Assembly (NCBI GenBank): GCA_022563275.1
Contig: JADFNR010000003.1
Location: forward strand, 1-61,075
Direction: 5' to 3'
Source: Chloroflexota bacterium
GTDB taxonomy: Bacteria; Chloroflexota; Dehalococcoidia; UBA3495
Length of the DNA stretch: 61,075 nucleotides
Both the position numbers and the translations under genes were made by a program. Shown one piece after another: positions 23,936 to 33,371 of this stretch; position 1 is the first letter of the stretch; every line of letters begins with the position of its first letter. Below the pieces are notes generated by a model, which ran no database searches, had not been told where the DNA came from, and worked only from the letters and a program-made list of their open reading frames with translations.

Positions 23936-26065
23936 ATGGCAACCTACGCCCGTGGCAAGAAATGGGCCGACGCCGGCAAAGACATCCAGGAAGTTTGGAA
24001 CTCACGGACCCCGCCCGAGGACCGGAAGTTCGAATTGGTTGCCGATTTCCAGATGACCGGCGACCAACCCGCCGCCGTGGCCCGCCTGGTGGAGGGATTG
24101 GAGAACGGCGTCACCCGCCAGACCATGTTGGGCGTCACCGGCAGCGGCAAGACTTTCACCATGGCCAACATCGTCCAGCAGGTGCAGCGCCCCACCCTGG
24201 TCATGGCCCACAACAAGACCCTGGCCGCCCAGTTGGCCTCCGAGTTCAAGGAGTTCTTCCCCCATAACGCGGTGGAATACTTCGTGTCCTACTACGATTA
24301 CTACCAACCCGAGGCCTACGTTCCCCAGTCGGACACCTACATCGAGAAAGACTCCAGCGTGAACGAAGAGCTGGACAAGCTCCGCCTCTCCACCACCACG
24401 TCCCTGCTCACGCGCCGCGATGTTTTGATCGTTGCCTCGGTGTCCTGCATCTACGGTCTGGGCGACCCCAACGACTATTTCAAGCTGGTGGCCAAGATCA
24501 AAGTGGGGGAGACCCGCAACCGCAGCCAGTTGGTGCGCCAATTGGTGGACATGCAATACGAACGCAACGACATGGACCTGGCCAGAGCCAAGTTCCGCAT
24601 CCGCGGCGACACTCTGGAGCTGGTTCCCGCCTACGAAGAGGCCGCCGTGCGCATCCAGTTTTTCGGCGACGAGGTAGAGCGTATCGTCCAGGTGGACCCC
24701 CTCACCGGCGAGGTGCTGGCCGACCTAGCCGAGGTGTCCATCTACCCGGCCAACCACTTCGTCACCTCCAAAGAGAAGATGGAGCTGGCCGTTGTCGGTA
24801 TCCGGGAAGAGCTGGAATGGCGCCTGAAAGAGCTTAAAGACGCCGGAAAGATACTGGAGGCCGCCCGGTTGGAGAGCCGGACCCATTACGACCTGGAGAT
24901 GCTGGAGGAGACAGGGTTCTGCTCGGGGGTGGAGAACTACTCCCGCCATCTGTCCCAGCGCCCACCTGGAAGCGCCCCCTGGACGCTGTTGGACTACTTC
25001 CCCGACGACTACTTGATGTTCGTGGACGAGTCCCACATGACCCTGCCCCAGGTCCGGGGCATGTACCGGGGCGATATCTCGCGCAAGACCACCCTGGTGG
25101 ACTTCGGTTTTCGCCTGCCCTCGGCCCTGGACAACCGGCCCCTGAATTTCGAAGAATACGAAGAACACATCAATCAGGTGGTCTATGTCTCGGCCACGCC
25201 CGGCCCTTACGAACTGCAACACAGCAGCGCCGTGGTGGAGCAGGTGATCCGCCCCACCGGGCTTCTTGACCCCACGCTGGAGGTCAAACCCACCGAGGGC
25301 CAGATCGACGACCTCCTCCAGCAGATCAAGGAGAGGGTCGAGCGGGCCGAGCGGATCCTGGTCACAACCCTCACCAAGCGGATGGCCGAAGAACTGGCCG
25401 ATTATCTTTCGGAGATGGGCATCCGCAACACCTATCTGCATTCGGACATCCAGACCCTGGACCGGATCGAGATACTGCGCGACCTGCGCATGGGCGTCTA
25501 CGACGTCATCGTGGGCATCAACCTGTTGAGGGAGGGACTGGACCTGCCCGAAGTGAGCCTGGTGGCCATCTTGGACGCCGACAAAGAGGGCTACCTGCGC
25601 TCCGCGACCTCCATGGTCCAGACCATCGGCCGGGCGGCCCGCCATTCCAACGGCCACGTCATCATGTACGCCGACCGGATCACCGACTCCATGAAGCAGG
25701 CCATCGACGAGACCAACCGGCGCCGGACCATTCAGGCCGCACACAACAAGGAGCACGGCATCGAGCCCAAGAGCATCCAGAAAGAGGTCCACGACATCAC
25801 CGAGGGCATCAAGGCCATCGCCGAGAGCCGGACCCGTTACGACGTGGCGCGCAAAGAGTTGTCCCGCACCGACATGTTCAGGGTGGTCAAGGACCTGGAA
25901 GTGCAGATGAAGGAGTCGGCCAGAAATCTACAGTTCGAGAAAGCCGCCCAGTTCCGCGACGAGATCTTCGAGCTGCGCCGCCTTCTGGCCCTGGAAGAAA
26001 AGACCCTCGGCTCTGGAGACCTCATGCCAGAAGACCCAGCTGCGGTGGAAGAAGAGTTGGCGTAG
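23936..26065 (+). CDS. uvrB: Excinuclease ABC subunit B
   Basis: The 709-residue UvrB has Walker [11 protein letters not shown], the beta-hairpin region [16 protein letters not shown], a DEXX-type [12 protein letters not shown], helicase motifs such as [14 protein letters not shown] and [12 protein letters not shown], and a C-terminal UVR motif ([20 protein letters not shown]) that binds UvrC. It verifies DNA damage in nucleotide excision repair. A TATAAT hexamer at 23893-23898 is a likely -10. It is followed by a strong bidirectional hairpin at 26106-26148. Confidence 0.98.
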   Translation: MATYARGKKWADAGKDIQEVWNSRTPPEDRKFELVADFQMTGDQPAAVARLVEGLENGVTRQTMLGVTGSGKTFTMANIVQQVQRPTLVMAHNKTLAAQLASEFKEFFPHNAVEYFVSYYDYYQPEAYVPQSDTYIEKDSSVNEELDKLRLSTTTSLLTRRDVLIVASVSCIYGLGDPNDYFKLVAKIKVGETRNRSQLVRQLVDMQYERNDMDLARAKFRIRGDTLELVPAYEEAAVRIQFFGDEVERIVQVDPLTGEVLADLAEVSIYPANHFVTSKEKMELAVVGIREELEWRLKELKDAGKILEAARLESRTHYDLEMLEETGFCSGVENYSRHLSQRPPGSAPWTLLDYFPDDYLMFVDESHMTLPQVRGMYRGDISRKTTLVDFGFRLPSALDNRPLNFEEYEEHINQVVYVSATPGPYELQHSSAVVEQVIRPTGLLDPTLEVKPTEGQIDDLLQQIKERVERAERILVTTLTKRMAEELADYLSEMGIRNTYLHSDIQTLDRIEILRDLRMGVYDVIVGINLLREGLDLPEVSLVAILDADKEGYLRSATSMVQTIGRAARHSNGHVIMYADRITDSMKQAIDETNRRRTIQAAHNKEHGIEPKSIQKEVHDITEGIKAIAESRTRYDVARKELSRTDMFRVVKDLEVQMKESARNLQFEKAAQFRDEIFELRRLLALEEKTLGSGDLMPEDPAAVEEELA

Positions 26066-26105
26066 GCCGGCTGCGCTGCCACCTCAGTTCTGGGTTGGCG
26101 CGTTA

Positions 26106-26148
26106 AAAAAGCGTAGGGGCACGGCATTGCCGTGCCCCTACGCTTTTT
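26106..26148. terminator. Bidirectional terminator palindrome after uvrB
   Basis: Two 21-nt arms (26106-26126 and 26128-26148) are perfect inverse repeats with five A at the left end and five T at the right. The core is GCGTAGGGGCACGGCA. It should terminate transcripts from both sides. Part of it recurs at 26277-26308. Confidence 0.8.
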
Positions 26149-26150
26149 AC

Positions 26151-26253
26151 CTGTCATTCCGAGGTCCCGATGCATCGGGAAGGAATCTCGTTGTCAGGCA
26201 CCAACGCACTTAACCAAAGCAATGAGACTCCTCGCTAGCGCTCGGGGTGACAG
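26151..26253. repeat. Palindromic dispersed element, family B (second complete copy)
   Basis: The ends are CTGTCATTCCGAG and CTCGGGGTGACAG. Internal GGAATCTCGTTG and CAATGAGACTCC pair. It is the same element as at 16651-16778 with a different centre (103 versus 128 bp). Confidence 0.65.
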
Positions 26254-26276
26254 TGTTGCGCAATCGCAATAATGAA

Positions 26277-26308
26277 GGGGCATCCCGATGGAATCGGGAC
26301 CGTGCCCC
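26277..26308. repeat. Hairpin repeat related to the uvrB terminator
   Basis: GGGGCA-TCCCGAT pairs with ATCGGGA-(CCG)-TGCCCC. The sequence shares the GGGGCA...TGCCCCTACG core with the palindrome at 26106-26148. Confidence 0.5.
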
Positions 26309-26337
26309 TACGGTACCCCGAACCGTCCCTCACCGGA

Positions 26338-27156
26338 CTACCCTTTAATATCCCACCCCAGGAAGCTGCAGACAGCCTTCCCCATGACCAACTCTTTGTC
26401 GGCCTCGGATAGCCAGGGCAACTCCTCGGTGAACATGGTCACGCACTGCTTCCAGGAGCAGGGCATGCGGGTGATGTCGGTGCCCCAAAACATGCGCTCC
26501 GGACCGAAGGCGTCATAGATCTGATGCAGGTAGTCGTGGATGCTGCTGAAGGGATAAGACCCGCTGGAATAGCTGGGGGCGCCGGTGGCCTTGATCGCCA
26601 CGTTGGGGTACTTGGCCAGGGCCAGCATCTCCGGCAGGGTGGCAAAGCACTCGGCGTCGGTCGTGCCGCCGACCCGTCCCAGATGGTCGACGATCAGCTT
26701 TAAACCTGGGTACTGCTCCGCGATGGGAGCGACCATGGACATGTAATTGGACGCCATCAGGGCAACCGGGATGCCCAACCGTTCCACCTCCGGCCAGAGC
26801 CAGTCCATGGTGCCGTCGGTGGGCCAAGCGGCTTGGTGTGGTTGGGTAAAACTGAACCGGAACCCCAGCATGCCAGGCTGGTCTAGCCAACCGTCAACCA
26901 GCGAACGGCTTTCGGCCTTGTCCAGGGGAATCTTGCCCAGGATGGACAGACGGTTGGGATGCGCCTTTGCCGCCTCCAAGGCCAGTCCGTCGGACCCTGG
27001 GTCCCAACTGGGCGGGTGGATGATAGCGGCGTCGATGCCGCTTTCGTCCATCTCCTTCAGCAGGTCATCGGCGGTGAAATCGGGTATCTGCCGGTGGCCG
27101 GGATTGCCGGGGATGTTGTTCGCCCAGAGGTGTACTTGCGCGTCTACGATCAGCAT
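26338..27156 (-). CDS. Amidohydrolase-2 family metal hydrolase
   Basis: A 272-residue TIM-barrel enzyme of the amidohydrolase_2 group. The metal-site pattern is visible: DAQVHLW at the N-terminus, IVDHLGRVGG in the middle (His) and MFWGTDITRMP near the end (Asp). Relatives include ACMS decarboxylase, gamma-resorcylate decarboxylase and 2-pyrone-4,6-dicarboxylate lactonase, all acting on aromatic-derived acids. The substrate is unassigned. It stands alone in the minus strand, its stop close to the repeat cluster after uvrB. Confidence 0.9.
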   Translation of the reverse strand: MLIVDAQVHLWANNIPGNPGHRQIPDFTADDLLKEMDESGIDAAIIHPPSWDPGSDGLALEAAKAHPNRLSILGKIPLDKAESRSLVDGWLDQPGMLGFRFSFTQPHQAAWPTDGTMDWLWPEVERLGIPVALMASNYMSMVAPIAEQYPGLKLIVDHLGRVGGTTDAECFATLPEMLALAKYPNVAIKATGAPSYSSGSYPFSSIHDYLHQIYDAFGPERMFWGTDITRMPCSWKQCVTMFTEELPWLSEADKELVMGKAVCSFLGWDIKG

Positions 27157-27322
27157 CAGTTGGTCTCCTCTAAAATTTTGATTCGCCCTTCTGGAATCAC
27201 ATCCCCTGGCCGGTCATTCGAGATAGCCCCACTGGCCGTGGCAGGGGAAATATCTTGTTGGGACACCGAGCATGGATAATCTACCACACCCAAAGAGGGC
27301 GTAGAGGCGGCTTTTAGGGAAG

Positions 27323-27366
27323 AAAAAACGCCGCCAACAACAGGGCGCTGGAGTTGTTGGCGGCGC
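27323..27366 (-). terminator. Intrinsic terminator of the lipoprotein gene
   Basis: On the minus strand, CGCCGCCAACAAC and GTTGTTGGCGGCG form a perfect 13-bp stem followed by TTTTTT. It lies about 90 nt after the stop codon of the gene at 27454-29025. Confidence 0.85.
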
Positions 27367-27453
27367 CGCCTGGATCTGTTACCCGGTCAAGGTCCAGCCC
27401 CGCCCGTTGGATCCAGGAATCGGGTATCGGCCGGTTATTTGATCGGCGGAGGG

Positions 27454-29025
27454 TTAATTGATCGATGGAGGGAAGGGGATCGATCCCAAATGCGGGCCCA
27501 TCCAGTTGAGTTCGTTGGCCAGGTGCATCGCACTCGCCGGAACAAACCGGTCGCTGGTCATCCGCCACTCCGAGCCGTCCCAGGTGATTTCCTCGCCGGG
27601 GACGGTGAGTTTACCGGCCATGGGAGGAGGAGGTGTGTCGGCGGGGTGATAATAGACGACGCTGGGCAGGTTTAGTTCCCACGGACTAGCCAGGGCCCCG
27701 TTCTTCCCTGGAGGCGCCGATAGCTGCAGGCCCGCCAGGCTGATGGTGCTTTCATAGAATGCCAACAGCACCCGGTACGCCTCCTTCTTGATGTCGCCGC
27801 CGGTCTGCTGGGCAAAGAAGTTCAACCCCCCGATTATCCATGCGACATCGTCTGAGGTGTAGACCTGCTGGCTGGTGAAAACCCCGGTGTCCGGATCGAA
27901 ATCAGCGGTCATGGACTGGAACAATGCGGTGGCGGCCGGGATGTAGGTCTGATCATCAGCCGCAACCGATGCCGCCGTCAGCCCGACGATGGCGGCAGAT
28001 TTCTCAACCACCCCTGCTTCCGTCGGCGTGGCCTGTAGTGTATCCGCTATGGACCGCAATTTAGTCAAGGCCGCACCAGCAGATTCGTCACCGTCGTTCA
28101 CCCAAGAGAAGTACGCCAGAGCGCGGACCGCCGCCGCCGCTTCCTGGGGAGAGTCGGGATTCCGGGCCTCCAGGGCCTGGAACAACCCGTTGGCGGCCCC
28201 GAAGAACATGGGGTTGGATTCGCTGTTGGCGTAGCGGCCGCCGGCCGTCAGACCGGCGATGTCCGCCAAGGTGTGCAGCATAACCCAATTTCCGGTGTAG
28301 TCGAGGTTCCCGTCGGAGTCATGGTAAAGGCCGTCCTCTCCCAAGAGTTCTTGCATGGCGTACTGTCCCTGCATCTGGGCCAGCATGGAAACCATCAGCC
28401 CGAGGAACCGTTGCTGGGCGCCGAAGTCGCCATCGGGCTCTCCGAAGTGGGCGTTGCCAAAATTCCGGGCCCACTGGCTCTCTTTCAACATGGTCTCCGC
28501 CTGGCCTCGGACCGAAATGGTCGTGTCGAAACTCTCCGGGTCTAGGCGAAACGCTTCAAGGTCCATCGGTTCGAATTCACGTGGGTCGTTTATGAGGTTG
28601 GGGCTGCCCGAGGCGAAGATCGCCTGTAGCGGCATCAGATTCGTTGGAATCACGACTTTGTCGGCAGGGTTCTGGGCCACCATGGCCATGCCCTGCATCA
28701 GGGTTTCCATGGGAGGTTGGAACGGGATTCCCATTCCCGATGCCATGACGAACGGTCCAAATTGGTCCCTGGACAGCCAATATGCCTGCCACATCATGGC
28801 GGTCAGGTTGAAATCCGGGTCCCCGCCCTCTATTCCACTGCTGGCTAAGGCAACGTTAGCTGCGGTGGGGGATGGAATGGGCGTTTCGACCTCTGGGATG
28901 GATGTGGGCGCGGGAGGTGGGGTGGCTATGGCGGCGGCGCCACAGGCCACTGCTAATAATCCAAGTGTGATAAAAAGGGCGGCCAAAGTCTTCCGGGCGG
29001 CTGGGGCTACGATGGTCATTATCAT
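27454..29025 (-). CDS. Hypothetical lipoprotein (523 residues)
   Basis: The protein begins with a lipoprotein signal: basic start, hydrophobic LAALFITLGLLAVAC and a lipobox ending at Cys (about residue 28). A Pro/Thr-rich linker (TPPPAPTSIPEVETPIPSPTA) follows, as in surface proteins of this group. The mature part of about 470 residues is mostly helical with Ala-rich repeats and no motif I recognise. ATG codons at 29025 and 29019 are both possible. It has its own terminator and probably its own promoter, so it is a single-gene unit. It may be a surface carbohydrate-binding or toroid-like protein, but this is not supported by any motif. Confidence 0.85.
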   Translation of the reverse strand: MIMTIVAPAARKTLAALFITLGLLAVACGAAAIATPPPAPTSIPEVETPIPSPTAANVALASSGIEGGDPDFNLTAMMWQAYWLSRDQFGPFVMASGMGIPFQPPMETLMQGMAMVAQNPADKVVIPTNLMPLQAIFASGSPNLINDPREFEPMDLEAFRLDPESFDTTISVRGQAETMLKESQWARNFGNAHFGEPDGDFGAQQRFLGLMVSMLAQMQGQYAMQELLGEDGLYHDSDGNLDYTGNWVMLHTLADIAGLTAGGRYANSESNPMFFGAANGLFQALEARNPDSPQEAAAAVRALAYFSWVNDGDESAGAALTKLRSIADTLQATPTEAGVVEKSAAIVGLTAASVAADDQTYIPAATALFQSMTADFDPDTGVFTSQQVYTSDDVAWIIGGLNFFAQQTGGDIKKEAYRVLLAFYESTISLAGLQLSAPPGKNGALASPWELNLPSVVYYHPADTPPPPMAGKLTVPGEEITWDGSEWRMTSDRFVPASAMHLANELNWMGPHLGSIPFPPSIN

Positions 29026-29419
29026 CTCCTGTGATATTTTTGAAGCGTCACTATTCCAGACCTTTCAAATACTATGATGTGATAACTTTCACAATAGATT
29101 TGGCCAAAGGTAGGCAATTTCGGGGTCCGAATGGATGGTCTTTGTGGGGCAAACGGCTTGGCGCACATAGGTGGAGATGGCCGGTTTCGGTCCTCACCGG
29201 CAACCAGCGTCCAACGCCGGAGGTAAAAGGCCGGCCGGAGACGAGTTCTCGTTGTCAAATATCAACCCGCGTGGGAGGTCGAAAATTGACTATTCCAGGT
29301 CCGGTGGCCACCGGACCTGGATTTCCCAGGGCAAATTGGTCTGCTCAAAGGGAAATACAAGTTAAGACAGTGAAAACCAGATGGAAAAGGCCCCCGCCCT
29401 GGGGAGAGGTGACCAGGCG
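29026..29419. other. Non-coding gap with perfect palindrome
   Basis: No gene is supported. A perfect 26-bp palindrome, CCAGGTCCGGTGG and its inverse, lies at 29295-29320 and may terminate the D-glutamate cyclase transcript coming from the right. A weak minus-strand promoter for the lipoprotein gene (TTGTGA-17-TATTTG, 29066-29094) is possible. Confidence 0.5.
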
Positions 29420-30280
29420 TTAGGTGGGTGAGCCACCCTCCACCAGCCGGTGCAGCCGGGCCAGCAGCGCGCCGTTCTCCTCGGCCGAGAAGTTGTCCAC
29501 CGTGGGCACGGCGTCGCCGGTGGTGCCGTCAACCACTCCCGCTTCCACCATGCCGTGCAGCATGGCGGTCTCGGACTCCACCGAGGGCAGCAGGTTCTTG
29601 CCGGAGATGCGGGACATGGCGGCCACCAGACCGTACCCGCCCCAGTTGGACACGCTGGCGATGACCAGCCGGTCGACCTGGTTCACGGCCGGATAGTCGG
29701 GCAGGGAGTCCACCGTGGGTATCACTTCAGCCAGGTTGCCCATGCCGATCTCGTTGCCGCCGTCGCCGATGCCCACCGAGGGGATATCGGAGTCGAACAG
29801 GTAATCCAGCCGGGCGGTGTGGGGTGAGATGTCAACGTAGCGCATATTCAGGTAGGTGTCGTCCCGGGTGCGGCCGCAGCGCTCGATGGAGATCAGCAGC
29901 GAGGGCTTGACCCGCTGGAGGATGGCCTTGGCTTGTTCTTTGCTGGCCGCCACTCCGTCGATGGGGAAATCGATCACCTCTGAGCCGTCGGCGTACCGGC
30001 GCAACACCGGGGTGGTGTAATGGTCGCTGACGTAGGTGACGGTGCGGCCCAACCCCTTCAACGCCTCGCCGATGGCGATGGCCCCAGGAGGACCGTCGGT
30101 TTCCGGCTTGCCGGCCATCACAACGTAGAACCCGGTGACAATGATCACGCCGCCTGGGTGATCGATTATGAACTGGGCGGCCTGGGAACAATAATCGGGG
30201 GGAAGATAAGGCCGCAAGGCCAGCATCCCCCGCTTGTCGTGGTCCAAGATGATATCTTCGATAGTTTCGGCCAATTCCAC
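29420..30280 (-). CDS. D-glutamate cyclase C-terminal-domain protein (DUF4392)
   Basis: The 286-residue protein matches DUF4392, seen in GVIIVTGFYV, GPPGAIAIGEAL, SIERCGR and above all SVGIGDGGNEIGMGNL. In mammals this domain is the C-terminal half of mitochondrial D-glutamate cyclase (DGLUCY), which converts D-glutamate to 5-oxo-D-proline. Here it is a separate gene 35 nt after the gene for the other half (30316-31110), so the two probably form one enzyme. In the gap lies a family A repeat. Confidence 0.88.
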   Translation of the reverse strand: MELAETIEDIILDHDKRGMLALRPYLPPDYCSQAAQFIIDHPGGVIIVTGFYVVMAGKPETDGPPGAIAIGEALKGLGRTVTYVSDHYTTPVLRRYADGSEVIDFPIDGVAASKEQAKAILQRVKPSLLISIERCGRTRDDTYLNMRYVDISPHTARLDYLFDSDIPSVGIGDGGNEIGMGNLAEVIPTVDSLPDYPAVNQVDRLVIASVSNWGGYGLVAAMSRISGKNLLPSVESETAMLHGMVEAGVVDGTTGDAVPTVDNFSAEENGALLARLHRLVEGGSPT

Positions 30281-30283
30281 CTC

Positions 30284-30315
30284 AAAGCTGACGGCTGTTA
30301 GCTGATAACTGTCAG
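30284..30315. repeat. Family A short repeat between the two cyclase genes
   Basis: The sequence AAGCTGACGGCTGTTAGCTG and onward is rich in GCTGA/CAGC units that can fold back. Similar sequences lie at 3497-3530 and 8547-8578. Confidence 0.5.
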
Positions 30316-31110
30316 CTACAGCACCGCGTAATCGGCGTCCCGCTTGTCCGTGATGAACATCTTGCCGGGGGCGTGGGTGATCATCAATGGCGGTTTGCAG
30401 TTGAGGGCAATCGCCTGGGGAGTAACCCCGCAGGCCCAGAACACCGGCTCCTCGTCGTCCTTGATCTCCACGGCATCCCCGAAATCGGGCTGAGAGAGGT
30501 CGTGGATGCCGATATCGTGGGGAGTGCCTATATGGACGGGGGCGCCGTGGGTGGCGGGGAATCTGGAGGTCACCTGCACCGCCCGCACCACCTGGGACCG
30601 CTTAACCGGCCGCATGCTGACCACCATGGGGCCGGAGAACATGCCGGCCGGAGTGGTGGCGATGTTGGTGATATACATGGCCACGTTGTTGCCGGTCTGC
30701 TGGTGGCGGAGCGGGATGCCCGCGTCCACCATGGCCGTCTCGAATGAGAAGCTGCAGCCCAGCAAGAAGGAGACCAAATCGTCCCGCCAATAGTCTTCGA
30801 TGGTGTCCACTTCCGCAGTCAACTCGCCGTTCTCGTAGACCCGGTAACCGGCGGCATCGGTCCGGATGTCTGCTCCGGGTGAGGTGAGCACCGGCTCGGT
30901 CATTCCGGGTTCGATGACTTCCAACACAGGGCAGGGCTTGGGGTTCCGCTGGCAGAACAGTAGAAAGTCAAAGGCCAGGTCCTTGGGGAGGATGGCCAGA
31001 TTGGCCTGGACGTGACCCGGCGCCACTCCGGAAGTGATTCCGCGCCATTCATTGGAACGGATCAGCCGGCGGATCTCTTGGGCTGAACCGGTGATGGTCT
31101 CGGTGCTCAT
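30316..31110 (-). CDS. Putative hydro-lyase/D-glutamate cyclase N-terminal-domain protein (DUF1445)
   Basis: The 264-residue protein fits the DUF1445 putative hydro-lyase family: EIRRLIRSNEWRGITSGVAPGHVQANLAILP near the start, CPVLEV, FLLGCSFSFETAM, GPMVVSMRP and CGVTPQ near the end. This domain is the N-terminal half of mammalian D-glutamate cyclase. The ATG at 31110 was chosen because AGGGAG precedes it; an upstream extension to 31305 looks non-coding. It is directly followed by the DUF4392 gene, recreating the DGLUCY architecture as two subunits. Substrates other than D-glutamate are possible in bacteria. Confidence 0.88.
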   Translation of the reverse strand: MSTETITGSAQEIRRLIRSNEWRGITSGVAPGHVQANLAILPKDLAFDFLLFCQRNPKPCPVLEVIEPGMTEPVLTSPGADIRTDAAGYRVYENGELTAEVDTIEDYWRDDLVSFLLGCSFSFETAMVDAGIPLRHQQTGNNVAMYITNIATTPAGMFSGPMVVSMRPVKRSQVVRAVQVTSRFPATHGAPVHIGTPHDIGIHDLSQPDFGDAVEIKDDEEPVFWACGVTPQAIALNCKPPLMITHAPGKMFITDKRDADYAVL

Positions 31111-31273
31111 AGCTTCACTCCCTAGCGACCCTGGATCAGATGCCTGCCCCGGGCGTTCAAATGGCTGTGACGGGGCTACCGCCATGATAGTTGCACCCCA
31201 GTTTAGCGTCAATCGTAGAACAAGGGCCTTGTGTTGCACGCGGTAAGTGTGTCCGGAGTGGCGGGAGCCTGTT

Positions 31274-31282
31274 TGGTATACT
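31274..31282 (+). promoter_or_regulatory. Extended -10 promoter of regulator gene
   Basis: TGGTATACT is a good extended -10 element. No clear -35 is seen. It lies at the very start of the regulator reading frame, so the true start codon must be downstream of about 31289 if this promoter is used. Confidence 0.45.
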
Positions 31283-31283
31283 T

Positions 31284-31991
31284 TTGCTGGTAAACAAAGA
31301 CGCACGGGAGATTTGGGCCGGACCCTTGTATCACCTCTTCCTTCTGGTCAACCACGGTGGCGCCCCCAGCGCCCTGGCGGACGCCGTCGATCGCGCCGGC
31401 ATGTCGTGCCAGGTGGGCATCGAACTGGAGCAACTCGACGAGAGTGGTGCCGTGCCTCCGGATGCGGTCCTGTTGGATATGTCTTCCCTGGATCAACCCG
31501 ACGCCCGGCGCATGATCGAACAATGCCACGACCGCAGACTTCCCGTGCTGGCCGCCGTGCCCAGAGAGGCGATCAGCGACTACGACCCAACCCTCAATCC
31601 CGACGAGATGGTGGTCTGCCCGGTTTTCGATGGAGAGTTGACCGCCCGGGTGGAACAGGCGATGTTCCGGGTGAGCGGCCCCGCCGGACCCAAATTACTT
31701 AGGGTTGGCGATCTTTCCATCGACCAGGAGCGGTACGAAGTCACCGTGGCTGGCCGCCGGGTGGCGCTGACCTACAAGGAGTTCCAGCTTCTGGTGCTGC
31801 TGGCCTCCAACCCCGGCCGGGTTTACACCAGGGAGGCGCTGCTCAGCCAGATCTGGGGGTACGACTACCTGGGAGGCACCCGCACGGTAGACGTTCACAT
31901 ACGGCGGCTCCGCTCCAAGGTGGAGTCTCCCGGCCGTTCGTTCGTCGAGACCATCTGGAACGTAGGCTACCGGTTCAGAGCGCCGGCCTAG
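31284..31991 (+). CDS. OmpR/PhoB-type winged-helix regulator with receiver-like domain
   Basis: The C-terminal 100 residues are a clear OmpR-type DNA-binding domain (VGDLSIDQERYEVTVAGRRVALTYKEFQLLVLLASNPGRV, then TRTVDVHIRRLRSKVE and GYRF). The N-terminal part resembles a receiver fold (PDAVLLDMSSLDQPDA holds the expected Asp) but lacks the usual acidic pair near the start and may be a pseudo-receiver. The start is uncertain: TTG at 31284 or TTG at 31326; a possible promoter at 31274-31282 favours the later one. No histidine kinase is next to it. It is divergent from the D-glutamate cyclase genes and could control them. Confidence 0.85.
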   Translation: MLVNKDAREIWAGPLYHLFLLVNHGGAPSALADAVDRAGMSCQVGIELEQLDESGAVPPDAVLLDMSSLDQPDARRMIEQCHDRRLPVLAAVPREAISDYDPTLNPDEMVVCPVFDGELTARVEQAMFRVSGPAGPKLLRVGDLSIDQERYEVTVAGRRVALTYKEFQLLVLLASNPGRVYTREALLSQIWGYDYLGGTRTVDVHIRRLRSKVESPGRSFVETIWNVGYRFRAPA

Positions 31992-32162
31992 CGGCGGACA
32001 CCGTGGTTGACGGCAATGATCAGTGTCGTCTGATCGTCCGGCGTCATCTCGTCCGCTCATGATGAGCTCCATTGAGACTCGCGACACCGGCCTTGCCTCC
32101 GTCCCAGTGGTTGATATAAAAGGGTGCCTGGTGGGTAAGAGTTACTCGGCAGTATTACCAGT

Positions 32163-32191
32163 TTGCCAAAGCATTCGGGGTCAGATAGCAT
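32163..32191 (+). promoter_or_regulatory. Possible serC promoter
   Basis: TTGCCA and TAGCAT are separated by 17 nt, about 65 nt upstream of serC. Match to consensus is moderate. Confidence 0.45.
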
Positions 32192-32254
32192 AACTTGTTG
32201 CCTGGCCGTGGAACCTGATATCGAAGAAGTTGGGAAGGGTTAAAGAAAACTTTA

Positions 32255-33334
32255 ATGGCTATCTATAATTTTGCCGCGGGACCGGCCATTTTGCCTGCGG
32301 CGGTGCTTCAAGAAGCGCAGCGGGACCTGGTGTCGGTCCCCGGTGTGGGGTTGTCTTTGCTGGAGATGAGCCATCGCTCGAAACCGGTCGTGGAGATGAT
32401 CGAGGGCGCCGAAGAAGACATCCGCAAGCTGGCCGGAATACCGGACGATTATCACATCTTGTTTCTTCAGGGCGGGGCTTCGCTGCAATTCTCCATGGTG
32501 CCCATGAACCTGTTGACCCCCAACGGCAAGGCCGACCACATAGTCACCGGCAATTTCGCCAGCCTGGCGCTGAAAGACGCGCAAAAAGTGGGCGACATAC
32601 GGGTAGCCGGTTCCACCGAGGACCGGAACTTCGACTGCGTCCCCGGACAGGATGAATTGGAACTGGACCCCGAGGCCGATTACGTGCACTTCACCGGGAA
32701 CAACACCATCTACGGGACCGAATGGCCCACGGAGCCGGAGGTAGACGGCGTTCCCCTGGTGGCGGACCTTTCGTCCAACATCTTCAGCAAGCCCATCGAC
32801 GTCTCGAGATACGGTCTGATCTACGCCGGCGCGCAGAAGAATCTGGGGGCGGCGGGGGTCACGTTGGTGCTGATTCGAGACGGCCTGCTTTCCCGCAGCC
32901 CCGATAGCCTTCCCGCCATGCTCAATTACAGCATCCACGCCAAGGGACATTCGGCCTATAACACGCCGCCGGTGTTCTCGATCTATATCCTGGGGTTGGT
33001 GGTCAAATGGCTTGCTGAACAGGGCGGCCTGGAACATATGGAACGTTTGAACGAGGACAAAGCCAGGCTGATCTATGACCAACTGGACTCGTCCGAGTTC
33101 TTCCGTGGCCACGCCCAGACCGGGCACCGGTCCCGCATGAATGTGACTTTCCGCCTGCCCAACGCTGAATTGGAGACCCGATTTTCCACCGAAGCCGCCG
33201 CCGAGGGGCTTGTTGAACTCAAGGGCCACCGGTCAGTGGGTGGCATCCGGGCTTCGATCTACAATGCCTTTCCCAAAGAGGGCGTCGAGGCCCTGGTGTC
33301 GTTCATGAAAGAATTTGAGCGGACACACGGCTAG
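32255..33334 (+). CDS. serC: Phosphoserine aminotransferase
   Basis: The 359-residue PLP enzyme has the family's opening YNFAAGPAILPAAVL, MSHRSKPVVEMI and FLQGGASLQFSMVPMNLL. The PLP lysine is in LIYAGAQKNLGAAGVTLVLI. It transaminates 3-phosphohydroxypyruvate with glutamate in serine synthesis and can also act in pyridoxine synthesis. It is followed after 37 nt by malate synthase G, an unusual partner; the pairing could link serine/glyoxylate metabolism. Length is normal. Confidence 0.96.
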   Translation: MAIYNFAAGPAILPAAVLQEAQRDLVSVPGVGLSLLEMSHRSKPVVEMIEGAEEDIRKLAGIPDDYHILFLQGGASLQFSMVPMNLLTPNGKADHIVTGNFASLALKDAQKVGDIRVAGSTEDRNFDCVPGQDELELDPEADYVHFTGNNTIYGTEWPTEPEVDGVPLVADLSSNIFSKPIDVSRYGLIYAGAQKNLGAAGVTLVLIRDGLLSRSPDSLPAMLNYSIHAKGHSAYNTPPVFSIYILGLVVKWLAEQGGLEHMERLNEDKARLIYDQLDSSEFFRGHAQTGHRSRMNVTFRLPNAELETRFSTEAAAEGLVELKGHRSVGGIRASIYNAFPKEGVEALVSFMKEFERTHG

Positions 33335-33371
33335 GGCGGCGCACCTGAACTAATCCAAATCGGAGCCAAGA

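Noticed and set aside
24725..25792. A 355-codon minus-strand frame inside uvrB
   Set aside because: It is the complementary shadow of uvrB, with repetitive low-complexity residues (many Val/His/Asp/Gly) and no start signal.
28560..28600. tRNA-like GGTTCGAATTC at about 28569
   Set aside because: It lies inside the lipoprotein coding sequence and no cloverleaf can be built around it.
32252..33229. A 325-codon minus-strand frame inside serC
   Set aside because: Antisense shadow of the clearly conserved serC; no homology pattern recognised.
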